From positions 1-37,256 of IMG/VR virus record IMGVR_UViG_3300023242_001468: a stretch of DNA of 37,256 nt; one strand, 5' to 3'. Within the stretch, counting starts at the first letter, position 1; each line of letters starts with the position of its first letter. Under the pieces are notes generated by a model. The model made no database searches. It was not told the DNA's origin and saw only the letters and a program-made list of their open reading frames with translations. This DNA comes from a virus. Shown in pieces: positions 1 through 9,000 of this stretch. Made by a program: the position numbers and the translations under genes.

Positions 1-1
1 G

Positions 2-325
2 ATGATGAAGGAGTTGGAGTCCGAAGAGGAGACATTTAAGGAGCCTGCAGATACCCAGGTGGAAACTCAAAATAAGTCTATAGGTTCAGTGGTGATAGAA
101 GCTACTGGTTTTGAGCCAATCAAAGTTAAGACTGTATCTCAGGTTATTAAATTGTCTCAAAATTCAAATGTAGCCGATGAGTTTATCATAGCTGCTATAT
201 TTAATGCAATTGTTCCTGATAGTGGTAAGCTTCAGCTTCAAAATGGTAAAACTCTAGAAGATGCAATTTTAAGTGGAGTGCGAGCTAAGGTCCTAGAGGA
301 CGACAGGTGGTTTTGGCAGAAATAG
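2..325 (+). CDS. Hypothetical protein, 5' end possibly cut by the window
   Basis: This open frame of up to 107 codons ends in TAG, overlapping the ribosome-binding site of the next gene. Two adjacent ATG codons lie at positions 2 and 5, but only one base precedes them, so no ribosome-binding site can be seen and the frame may be the C-terminal part of a longer gene. The first 25 residues are acidic and probably disordered. The rest looks like a small mixed alpha/beta domain with hydrophobic stretches around residues 60-70 and a Trp-rich end (DDRWFWQK). I do not recognise the family. The 11-base gap to the next gene suggests co-transcription with it. Confidence 0.6.
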   Translation: MMKELESEEETFKEPADTQVETQNKSIGSVVIEATGFEPIKVKTVSQVIKLSQNSNVADEFIIAAIFNAIVPDSGKLQLQNGKTLEDAILSGVRAKVLEDDRWFWQK

Positions 326-336
326 GAAGGTTGTAA

Positions 337-1443
337 ATGTTAGTAGGCTTGGCACTTAACCATATTTTTAAGAATTGGAAGCAATACCTCGTATTGCTTT
401 TAATTCTATGTAATGTTGCATTTGCAAGCACTGCTTATTTATTTTACGAATCTTATTCTAGCGCAAAATCTGAACTTAGTGAGTTAAAGGTTATTGACAA
501 TGCTCGTATCTCGGAAATACAAAATTTCAATAAGGAGCTTGGAAGAGCCAACTCTAGATTAGTTACTCAGGCGGAACTTGCTAGTAAGAATAAAATTGAG
601 ATTGATAATTTCAAAAAGGAGATTAAATCCCAAACAGATAAGATTAATGAGAAGGATTTAAAAATACGCAGTAGTGAGAAAACAATTGCCAGTCTCAAAG
701 GTACAACTTATGGTGGGAAATCTACTGTAACTATTGTTTCAGGAGGCGGTGATGATAGGAGTTCTTTTGAAACTGTAGTAGATGTTAGCGAGGTATGTGG
801 AGAGAAGTTAGCTTACCATTGGTCAGATGTTCATAATAGATTTGAATTATTTGATCCAGATATTGGAAATTCAAATGATGAGAAGTTTTCCTACAAGCAG
901 ATGATTAGAATAAAAGGAATAGTTCTAACGGACAGTACAGGTAAAGTTCAAGTTAAAAAGGTCACTGCTGAGGAAGTCGTTGAAATAGAGGGAGGCTCAG
1001 ATGGGCGGACCTTTATGAAAATAGACGGAGGCGAGGTAACACTTGTAGATAGTGAGTTTGAATACTCTATAGAGCCTGAAAAAAAAGAGCCGTTTAATTT
1101 GCTTGGCCCTATTACATTAAGACCAGTAGTTGGTTTTGATTTACCATATATGACTCCAAGTATCGGACTTGAAGTTTTAAACATAGGTCGATGGATCCCT
1201 TATGTTAACTTAGGTTTGGTGCCTAAGTTCTCCTTTGATATATCCAGTATTTCCAATGGAAGTTTCGAAAGTTTGAGAAAATCTCGTATTGGACTTGGCC
1301 TAGTGTATCAATTTATCCCACCTATGGTAGATACGAATATAGGTTTAGGGATATCGTTAGGGGCTCCGCTGGATGACATTTCATCTTTAATGTTATCAGT
1401 TGATTTGATTTTTTACCTTACGCAAGATTTATTTCCATTCTAG
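337..1443 (+). CDS. Membrane-anchored coiled-coil protein, possible envelope-spanning (spanin-like) or tail-associated protein
   Basis: 368 aa. The ATG at 337 follows AGGAAGG (324-330) by 6 bases. One strongly hydrophobic segment at residues about 16-38 is preceded by Lys/Trp and looks like an N-terminal membrane anchor. Residues about 39-115 form a long charged heptad-like coiled coil. The middle (120-245) is polar and beta-rich. The last 110 residues alternate polar and hydrophobic residues, are rich in Gly/Leu/Tyr and end in Phe, reminiscent of amphipathic beta strands. An inner-membrane anchor, periplasmic coiled coil and beta-rich C-terminus would suit a protein linking inner and outer membranes at lysis, but there is no lipobox and the protein is larger than classical spanins. 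The function is inference. It sits in tandem with the fibre genes and carries the strong hairpin at 371-407. Confidence 0.75.
   Translation: MLVGLALNHIFKNWKQYLVLLLILCNVAFASTAYLFYESYSSAKSELSELKVIDNARISEIQNFNKELGRANSRLVTQAELASKNKIEIDNFKKEIKSQTDKINEKDLKIRSSEKTIASLKGTTYGGKSTVTIVSGGGDDRSSFETVVDVSEVCGEKLAYHWSDVHNRFELFDPDIGNSNDEKFSYKQMIRIKGIVLTDSTGKVQVKKVTAEEVVEIEGGSDGRTFMKIDGGEVTLVDSEFEYSIEPEKKEPFNLLGPITLRPVVGFDLPYMTPSIGLEVLNIGRWIPYVNLGLVPKFSFDISSISNGSFESLRKSRIGLGLVYQFIPPMVDTNIGLGISLGAPLDDISSLMLSVDLIFYLTQDLFPF
371..407 (+). other. Long near-perfect RNA hairpin inside the start of the membrane-protein gene
   Basis: The left arm AGAATTGGAAGCAATAC (371-387) pairs along its whole length with GTATTGCTTTTAATTCT (391-407) around the triloop CTC. 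That gives 17 consecutive pairs, of which 15 are Watson-Crick and two are G-U. It begins 34 bases after the start codon, where a stable structure could slow early elongation, attenuate transcription or serve as a processing site. The pairing is seen directly; the function is inferred. Confidence 0.6.
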
Positions 1444-1452
1444 TGAGAACAT

Positions 1453-4400
1453 ATGTCAAATTACCCTACTAAAATAGATACTGATTTAGAACTGCCACTG
1501 GTCATTGATGGCGTTACTGAGAATGCAAGTTCCTTGATAAATGGCATTAGAGAGGCTGTCGTTGCGATTGAAACGGCTCTTGGCATAAACCCTCAGGGTT
1601 CTGAAAACGATCTGTCAACGCGCGTTGCTAATGCTTTGAATTCCGATGGAACTATAAAGTCAAGTGCACTACCTTCAACTTTAGTTGATCTACCACTTTC
1701 TAATTCTCAGATAGGTGCTAGTGCGGGTATCGTTGAATCTAAGCTTGACTTAGATGTAGGTACTCAGGTCTTGCAGAATCAAGTTAGCAGTAATGATGTA
1801 GATATTGCAAACTTACAACAGTCGCTGGCAGCTTTATTAACAAGGTACGGTCTTCACATAGGTGGAATTAGTGACAGACATGACTCCGATCATATTAATC
1901 ATATTTTAGCAGATGGTTATTCTTTTGGAATTGGAACTAATGTTGAAACTGCATTGGATTACTTATTTGGAAGGTTGAATGCTCATAGGGATGCTCAGGT
2001 TATTCGGGAACACTATGCTTCTGCTGTTGAGTATACCCCTTCCGCAGTCGTAGAAGGTATTCCAAATTTTATAACATCTACCAATGTTCAGGGCGCCATA
2101 GATGATGTTGAAATTGCTATAATTGAAGAAATTCGTCAACATAATGACCTGGCTCATAGTGATGGTGTGGGGAATGATGGATACCTGTTATTTGGTGGAC
2201 AAGCTGCTGTTAATGATGCAAGTTTGAAATTGACCAGATATCAGCCTAACTCTGGCACTGATATTGTTAAAATCGGATTATGTAATGCGGCTACGATTAA
2301 AACAAAAGGTTTTAGTCCTACTGAATTCTCATCTTTGAGTAATGCATTTGACATTACGATTGACATTGGTGGGAAAAGCAGAACCATCAACATTACTGGT
2401 TTGGATGGTTCTGAATATCCTGTTGGAGACGGTCGGGTCACATTATTAGGCGTTGTTGATTATTTGAATGCTGCATTTGCTGATACGTCCACCCCTGCGC
2501 ACTTTCCAGTTAGTGCCTTTGCCTCTGATGATGGTGAACTTGTACTTCAACTTAATGTGACTCGTGATGATGCAACTATTACTGTTACCAGCCCTGGTGC
2601 AAATTCTGCAATAGATGCATTGGGTTTAACTGACATAGCAGGGCAAGCAGTCTCAGTTTTTCAAAACTATGAATTTGTCATAAATGGAACTAGGTTCACG
2701 GAGTTGAAAACTCTTGCTAATACGGTTGGTACTCAGCTTAGTTTGAGTACCACAGTCGATCTTGGAATCACCATAGACTCATCAGGCATAGACCTGAAGG
2801 CCAATGATTTAATTCACATATATGATCACGATGTTACTTCGTCTATAGGTACGTATAGAGTGTCAAGTTTAGCTTCATCTACAGAGGTTCAGCTGTCTGA
2901 AAATCTTGTAGCTGGAGATTTTAGTTTCGTTATTTATAGAGACTCTTTTGATACTAATGCTATAACCTCCGACAGACGTGTTTTGGACTTCTACCTAGAT
3001 GCAAATAGAGAGCCTATTTTAAGTGAGCGAGGGACTGTCGTATTTGGCGGAGTCGAAGGCGTTCGTATATTGGAGGTTTCTCAAAACTTTGTGGCATTTT
3101 CTGGTTCATTTACGCTGGAAACAATTGGGGCTAAAAGGGCTTTGAAGCTGACAGACGGTGATGGATATCATGGCACTAGTACTTTCTTTGATACTGGTTA
3201 TATAGGCTATTTGCAAATAGCTAGTCCTGCAAATGATTCATTTGTGACCGGGTTTGTATTTGACGTAGCTCCTGTAAATGGAACTGATGCTATTACGATA
3301 ATCGATAGTGAAATTCAAGATGATAGACTTTTACTTGGAACTTCTCATCATGATGGTCTTTCTGGAATTGAAATTCCCCTCTCAAGAAGAAATGTAGGAC
3401 TGGTCGGAAATAGCGCCATTGGGAGCGAATTTAAAAAGAGTGTTATAGAAACAGACATTAATAATCTTCACACCTCTGGTTTCATTCGAGGTTTTGATAT
3501 AATCACATCAAATTCCACTCAAATTATAATCAGGGGTGGTGTTGCGTATATATCTGGTAAAAGGTTGGAATTCCCTACTAAGACAATTAGTGCACTAAAT
3601 GTAGCTAAATCTGATGGAACTTGGAACGTTGTTTTAAATGCCGATGGAAATATAGACTTATTCAAAGAAGGAGATGGTTCAACTTCTACTGAATACTCGG
3701 TTGCAGACATACTTTACCATGATAGTTTACTTATGGTTGCGCAAATTGTAGTATCTGGCGGGGCGATATCTTCCTATGTTGATGCTAGATTTTTCATCAA
3801 TGATTTAGAAACTCGTATACAGTTGACGGTTGATGATAGAGAGCTTGGGTCAGGATCCTTTAGAACACTGGAGGCAGCATCATTATATTCTAAGAGTGCG
3901 CCTAATGATACCAAACCGGAAATAACAATACTTTCTGACCTTACTTTTGCAAATGCACTTGTGATAGATTCAGGTGCTAGAATAATTGCATTTGGTGATT
4001 TAACTCTTAATGGTAATTTGACATTATCTTCAAATTCTTCATTAAAATGCTACGGTTCATTGACTGTTGCGGGAACTATAACGCTAAGCTCGTCTTCTAC
4101 ATTGGAGATATTGGGTGGCGGAGATATAGCGGAAGCTACATTGGGAGACGACTCAAGGCTAATGCTTGATGGATACCTTACGTCCAACACCATAACATCT
4201 AGTGGTGATAGAGTCTTTATATCTGGTAGTGGAGCTACATTCAATTCTACTGTTTTATTCGATGATACGGGTTTATCAATCACTGGTTCTAAGACGGTTG
4301 TTGAAAACCTTAAACTGACATCTCAGGGATTGAACACATGTGTTAGCATAGTTGGGGCTTCGGATTGTATATTACACAATTTGGATGTTCAACAGGGTAC

Positions 4401-6057
4401 CTTGACGCTTGCTCAATTATCTCAAACTGCAAGAACAGGTATATCCATTACAGGAACTTCTACTGGGATATTTGTATCTAATTCCTCCATATCAGAACTT
4501 GGAAGAGGGATTTACATCAGTGGGACTGTTTCTGATATCACTGTCTCAGATTGCATATTTACCAACATAGGTTCTCCGATCAGTGCAATTGGCACTAGTC
4601 GAATTTCAATTATAGATAACACCTTTAAGAATTTAGATATAACTGGAATATCTCTATCTTCAACTGTAGGCGAAGGTATTATTCGTGGCAACTTGTTTAA
4701 AGATACCTATGATGTGACTTCAACTCCAATTGGCATCTCGACCCAGGCGGACAGGACCGTGGTTGAAGGAAATATTTTTGATACCATTGATGGCACGGTA
4801 CTTTATGGTAGTTCCTCATCAGGTAGTGAGTCGTCTATATTTTCAAACAATTTGATCAAAGATTGTGTGACTAGTTCTTTTGCAATTACTCTTGCTGGAG
4901 TTTCAAGCTCAATTGTTAGTGGGAATGTGTTCGAAAATCATGATGGTGCATTGGTCTCTGAGGCGGGTTCTAATCAAATAAATTCAAATCATTTCGAGAC
5001 AACTGAGTCGGGAAATACTTTCACTATAGGTGCTTCTACATTTAATGATAATTATATCTCAGTTACTGGTGCGGGGACTATTTTAACTGATGGTTCAAAT
5101 GTAGTTGGAAATAACTTTATCTCAATCGGTAGTGCTGTTTTTAAAAACTCTGAAGTGCATGGAAACTATTTAATCTCTACTCAATCTACTGGAACTGTAT
5201 TTACATTCAGCGCGGATGCAGGCAATCATGTTGCTTCCGGCAACATGATTTCGACATCTGGTGTTACAAGTGGAGCTTATCTTTCAAATGTGAATAGTGG
5301 CAAGTTAACATTTTCCAGCAATCATGTCACGGGTTCCACTCCATTGAATGCGATTCAAGTTAGATCCAGTGGTGCCAGTTCATATACTAATGTCAATGAT
5401 AACTCGGTTGAAAATGGTGCGAATTACGGAATTTTGATAAATGGGAGCAATGTTTCAGTTCAAGGAAACGTTACTTATGGCGCAGTTAGCAATGGAGACA
5501 TAAGCGGTGGCACGAGTTATACCAATATGGTTATATCTAACAATTTTGTGAATGGTACGGGCGGAGATTCTAGAGGAGTTTATCACCAAGACGCTAACCC
5601 TACAGGTGTTTTCATATTTGGGAATAAAAATGCACTTGAGCAAAAAGCATTCTCAGTGTATGGCGCGACTGCTATTGACAATTGGGATTTTACATTATCG
5701 GGTGTTAAAAACATGGTAGCTACCAATAGTGTACAGAAGCTACTAATTCCTATGCACTTTGACACTGGACCTGAGTTGGAAAGTATCAATATTCAGATAA
5801 GTAATTCGTCGTCCGCAGGGGCTGCAACTGTAACAGTATATAGAAGAGATACTTCAGCAACTGCGTCAACTGCTATATCTACGGTAACTAGTGCTGCAAA
5901 CACTGCTGCTGGAACTTTTGCAAGTCTAAATGTTCCAATTACCTCTACAGAATACGTTAGAAATGGTTATGAATATTTTACCGTAGTTAATATACCAGCT
6001 AGTTTAGCTGACAATACTATAATTGTAGGTCAAGTGATAGCAAATTTGAGAATCTGA
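1453..6057 (+). CDS. Giant beta-helix tail fibre/spike-like protein 1
   Basis: 1534 aa. The ATG at 1453 follows a weak GAGA element. Residues 1-110 are an N-terminal module (MSNYPTKIDTDLELP...) shared with the next gene, including ESKLDLDV, and probably attach the protein to the virion. An LHIGGISDRHD motif lies at 134-144. Beta-rich modules follow, including a flagellar-hook-like region (about 300-395) and an IRGGVAYISGKR module near 690. From about residue 830 to 1400 there are many short Asn/Ser/Gly/Thr-rich rungs (GNxF, NNLI, GNxI) typical of a right-handed parallel beta-helix of pectin-lyase type. The last 115 residues form a separate beta-sandwich-like cap that is absent from the paralog. 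No catalytic acidic pair of a depolymerase can be assigned by eye. The likely role is host-surface recognition on the baseplate or tail side. Confidence 0.85.
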   Translation: MSNYPTKIDTDLELPLVIDGVTENASSLINGIREAVVAIETALGINPQGSENDLSTRVANALNSDGTIKSSALPSTLVDLPLSNSQIGASAGIVESKLDLDVGTQVLQNQVSSNDVDIANLQQSLAALLTRYGLHIGGISDRHDSDHINHILADGYSFGIGTNVETALDYLFGRLNAHRDAQVIREHYASAVEYTPSAVVEGIPNFITSTNVQGAIDDVEIAIIEEIRQHNDLAHSDGVGNDGYLLFGGQAAVNDASLKLTRYQPNSGTDIVKIGLCNAATIKTKGFSPTEFSSLSNAFDITIDIGGKSRTINITGLDGSEYPVGDGRVTLLGVVDYLNAAFADTSTPAHFPVSAFASDDGELVLQLNVTRDDATITVTSPGANSAIDALGLTDIAGQAVSVFQNYEFVINGTRFTELKTLANTVGTQLSLSTTVDLGITIDSSGIDLKANDLIHIYDHDVTSSIGTYRVSSLASSTEVQLSENLVAGDFSFVIYRDSFDTNAITSDRRVLDFYLDANREPILSERGTVVFGGVEGVRILEVSQNFVAFSGSFTLETIGAKRALKLTDGDGYHGTSTFFDTGYIGYLQIASPANDSFVTGFVFDVAPVNGTDAITIIDSEIQDDRLLLGTSHHDGLSGIEIPLSRRNVGLVGNSAIGSEFKKSVIETDINNLHTSGFIRGFDIITSNSTQIIIRGGVAYISGKRLEFPTKTISALNVAKSDGTWNVVLNADGNIDLFKEGDGSTSTEYSVADILYHDSLLMVAQIVVSGGAISSYVDARFFINDLETRIQLTVDDRELGSGSFRTLEAASLYSKSAPNDTKPEITILSDLTFANALVIDSGARIIAFGDLTLNGNLTLSSNSSLKCYGSLTVAGTITLSSSSTLEILGGGDIAEATLGDDSRLMLDGYLTSNTITSSGDRVFISGSGATFNSTVLFDDTGLSITGSKTVVENLKLTSQGLNTCVSIVGASDCILHNLDVQQGTLTLAQLSQTARTGISITGTSTGIFVSNSSISELGRGIYISGTVSDITVSDCIFTNIGSPISAIGTSRISIIDNTFKNLDITGISLSSTVGEGIIRGNLFKDTYDVTSTPIGISTQADRTVVEGNIFDTIDGTVLYGSSSSGSESSIFSNNLIKDCVTSSFAITLAGVSSSIVSGNVFENHDGALVSEAGSNQINSNHFETTESGNTFTIGASTFNDNYISVTGAGTILTDGSNVVGNNFISIGSAVFKNSEVHGNYLISTQSTGTVFTFSADAGNHVASGNMISTSGVTSGAYLSNVNSGKLTFSSNHVTGSTPLNAIQVRSSGASSYTNVNDNSVENGANYGILINGSNVSVQGNVTYGAVSNGDISGGTSYTNMVISNNFVNGTGGDSRGVYHQDANPTGVFIFGNKNALEQKAFSVYGATAIDNWDFTLSGVKNMVATNSVQKLLIPMHFDTGPELESINIQISNSSSAGAATVTVYRRDTSATASTAISTVTSAANTAAGTFASLNVPITSTEYVRNGYEYFTVVNIPASLADNTIIVGQVIANLRI
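5224..5250 (+). repeat. Perfect 11-bp inverted repeat with 5-base loop, inside fibre gene 1
   Basis: AATCATGTTGC (5224-5234) is the exact reverse complement of GCAACATGATT (5240-5250), separated by TTCCG. It lies in a beta-helix rung encoding NHVASGNMI. The stem is perfect and the loop short, so a stable RNA or DNA hairpin is plausible. No specific function is evident. Confidence 0.55.
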
Positions 6058-6066
6058 GGAAAATAA

Positions 6067-9000
6067 ATGAGCAATTATCCAGTAAAAATTGATACTGATG
6101 TTGAACTACCAAGAGTTGATGATGCTGCTACGGAGATAGCAGCTTCAGTCATTAATAAGATTCGTGAAGCTATCTTCTCGATTCAAACAACCCTTGGTAA
6201 AAGTCCTCAAGGATCTGCAACAGATCTTGTAACAAGGTTGTCTCAATCTATAAATGATGACGGAACTCTTAAGTCAACGGCCCTTGTCATTGATTCAATT
6301 GTCAATGCCCAGATAGCCTCAGGTGCAGCTATTCTAGAATCCAAGTTAGACTTGGATATCCCTACTCAGTCTCTTCAAGACCAGATTACAAGCAATGATA
6401 TCGATATAGCGGAGCTACAAAGGGCTCTTGCAGAGGTCATTAGGAATTTAGCTCTTCATGTATCTGGAGCTGGACTTAGACATGATACATTTGATATTGA
6501 TTTAAATAGCGCATATTTGATGAGTGCTCCGCCTGAGTTTACAGATATTGTTAGCACTGAACTTCATGGTGCACTGGTTGAAATGAATGATCGTTTCATA
6601 GATCATGCTTCAGATTCAAAAGTCGCTGCTCATAAAGCCTCTAGCATCTCTGTTGATGGCTCTAATTTTGATATCATTCCTATAACTGTGGATGATGTTC
6701 AAGAGGCCCTTGAGGCTCTTGATAGCTCCAGAGCTGTTGAACTAGTAGTACATAGAGACCACTTGCATGCAAACGGTTTCGACAACTGGGCGAATAACTC
6801 ACTTGGGTACAATCAAAACTTGCAATTGGTTCCATCTACATTTGGGCAAAAAGTAACTGCTCAGATGATATCAGGGACCAGGAATCAAATCCGGTTTGAT
6901 GGTATTGATCTAGCAGCCGAAGGTGTTAAGCAAGGTCATATAATAGTAATTGAAGATGGAGATGCTGCTGGACAGTATGTCATTGATGATATTGGCCCAA
7001 GATTGGCAGTTGGCTCTAAATCTCTTTTGAATTCAACTGATGCTGAAATTCAAAGTGTATTTATAAGAAGAAGCGAAATTGTTGATGGCTATGCTGATGT
7101 TGCAATCTATGGAGAGAGTAGCGATTTAACCTTCAAGGGCAATGTAGCTAGCGTAATTCATACAAACAGCTCTACATTGGACAGTCTTCAGATCTCTCGT
7201 CCTAATGCAGCTAGAGTTTTATCATTAGGGCTAAAGCCTAACCTGTTAGCAGGTGGCGAAACTCTTGATGTTGAGGTTGGCTTAAATGATGGAAGCACTA
7301 GATCTTCTACCATAACCTTGTCTGGTTCTGCAACTTTGGACTCGATAGTTTCCGACATAAATACTGAGTTTCATGGAACTTCTGCCTTTCCTGCTGCGGC
7401 GTATCGAGTTGGAGATGAGCTACTATTATCTCACAACTGGGATGGATATGTAGGTAATTACATTAAGATTCTCTCAACTGGGGATTCAAACAGTATTCTT
7501 GGGTTTGATGGTTATGGTTCTAATATAGTTAACCTTGCAATCCCTCCTACTGCTACATCTAAGTACTACGTTAATGGAGAGTTGTTAACAGGGTTTAAAA
7601 CGATTGCCTCAACTACTGCTTCTATTGCAGGTGCGGTTATAACTTTCACAGACTTCAATCCTGAGGATTCTGAGGTAAAACCTGGTAACTTGATTCATGT
7701 ATTAGATCACGCTACCGTTTCAGCTAGAGGGACTTATTTCATCACAGCCGTCTCTTCTACAACTGTGACTGTTCATACTTCTATAACTGGAAGTGCATCC
7801 GTATCTGTTGAAATTCAGCATGATGCAATCCCACTTGCAGAAATAGTAAACAGTGGTAATGCTCAAATAGTTGAGACGTTCTTAGATAGCTCAGGTAGAG
7901 CTAAATACAATTTACGTCTTGACTATGACAAATCAATCCCAAATCTAAATGTCTTAGACGTTAGTGATAACTTTATATCTGGAGAGTATCTACTCGTATC
8001 CACTGTTGTTACAGGCGGACATGAGTTAAACATAGGTGCATTAGGACTTAAGGTCTTGATTGAAACTGGATTCGTAGGTAGGAAGCGGATTTGGTCAGAC
8101 TCTAACATTGAATTTATAGAAGTTGAGATCACGGGTGCAATAAGTGCATCTCCCGCTTCAGTTGTCAATGTTTATGAACACATTAACGAGGAGGAAGTCT
8201 TAGAAGTAGCCTCTGTTAGAACTAATGGTTTAGAGTCTCTGTCGGATGTTAGAGATAAAAGATTATTTGGAACCATAGGTTTGGATGAATTGCGTGAAGA
8301 TGTAATTCAAACATACGTAGAGACGCCCTTGGCGGAATTGAGATCTGATGGTGTGATAAGAGGTCTTGACGTAATCACAGTGAATTACTTAGACTTTGCC
8401 TATCCTTCTAATAGCTCATTGCTCATTAGAGGTGGCACTGTTTATGTTGATGGAGTTCGATGTGATGTAAGAACTCAAACAGTTGTATTTCCAAATACTG
8501 CAGGAACATTCTTTGTGGTGTTGAACCCAATAGGTGTTTTTGAAATCATAAATGAGAGTGATTGGACTTTAAGTGAAATCTTGGAAAATGATGCTGGCAA
8601 CTTTGCTCTCGTTTGCAAAGTTGTTCACAATGGAACTATCCTGACTAGCTCTGAGGACTTGCGATTCTTCCTAGGTAATATCGATACGAAGTTGGACTTA
8701 ATCGTTGATGCGACTAATAATTTCACAGGTAATTTCTCCACATTTGAGGCAGCGTTGAATCATGCTAATAATATGCCTGCTTCTGAAAAACCTGTTATCA
8801 GAGTAGTTTCCAATTATCCTATTGATATAACTATTCCTAGCGGAAGTAGAGAATTAACTATTCAGATTGACGGCTATGTTGAAAGCATAACCAGCGCATC
8901 TCCATGTAGGATAGAGGGCAGAACTGTCTCAGATCGCACTCAGCCTCATGTGAATGGAACCCTTACTACAAGTGCAGGGTGTTCCAGTGTTGAAATATCT

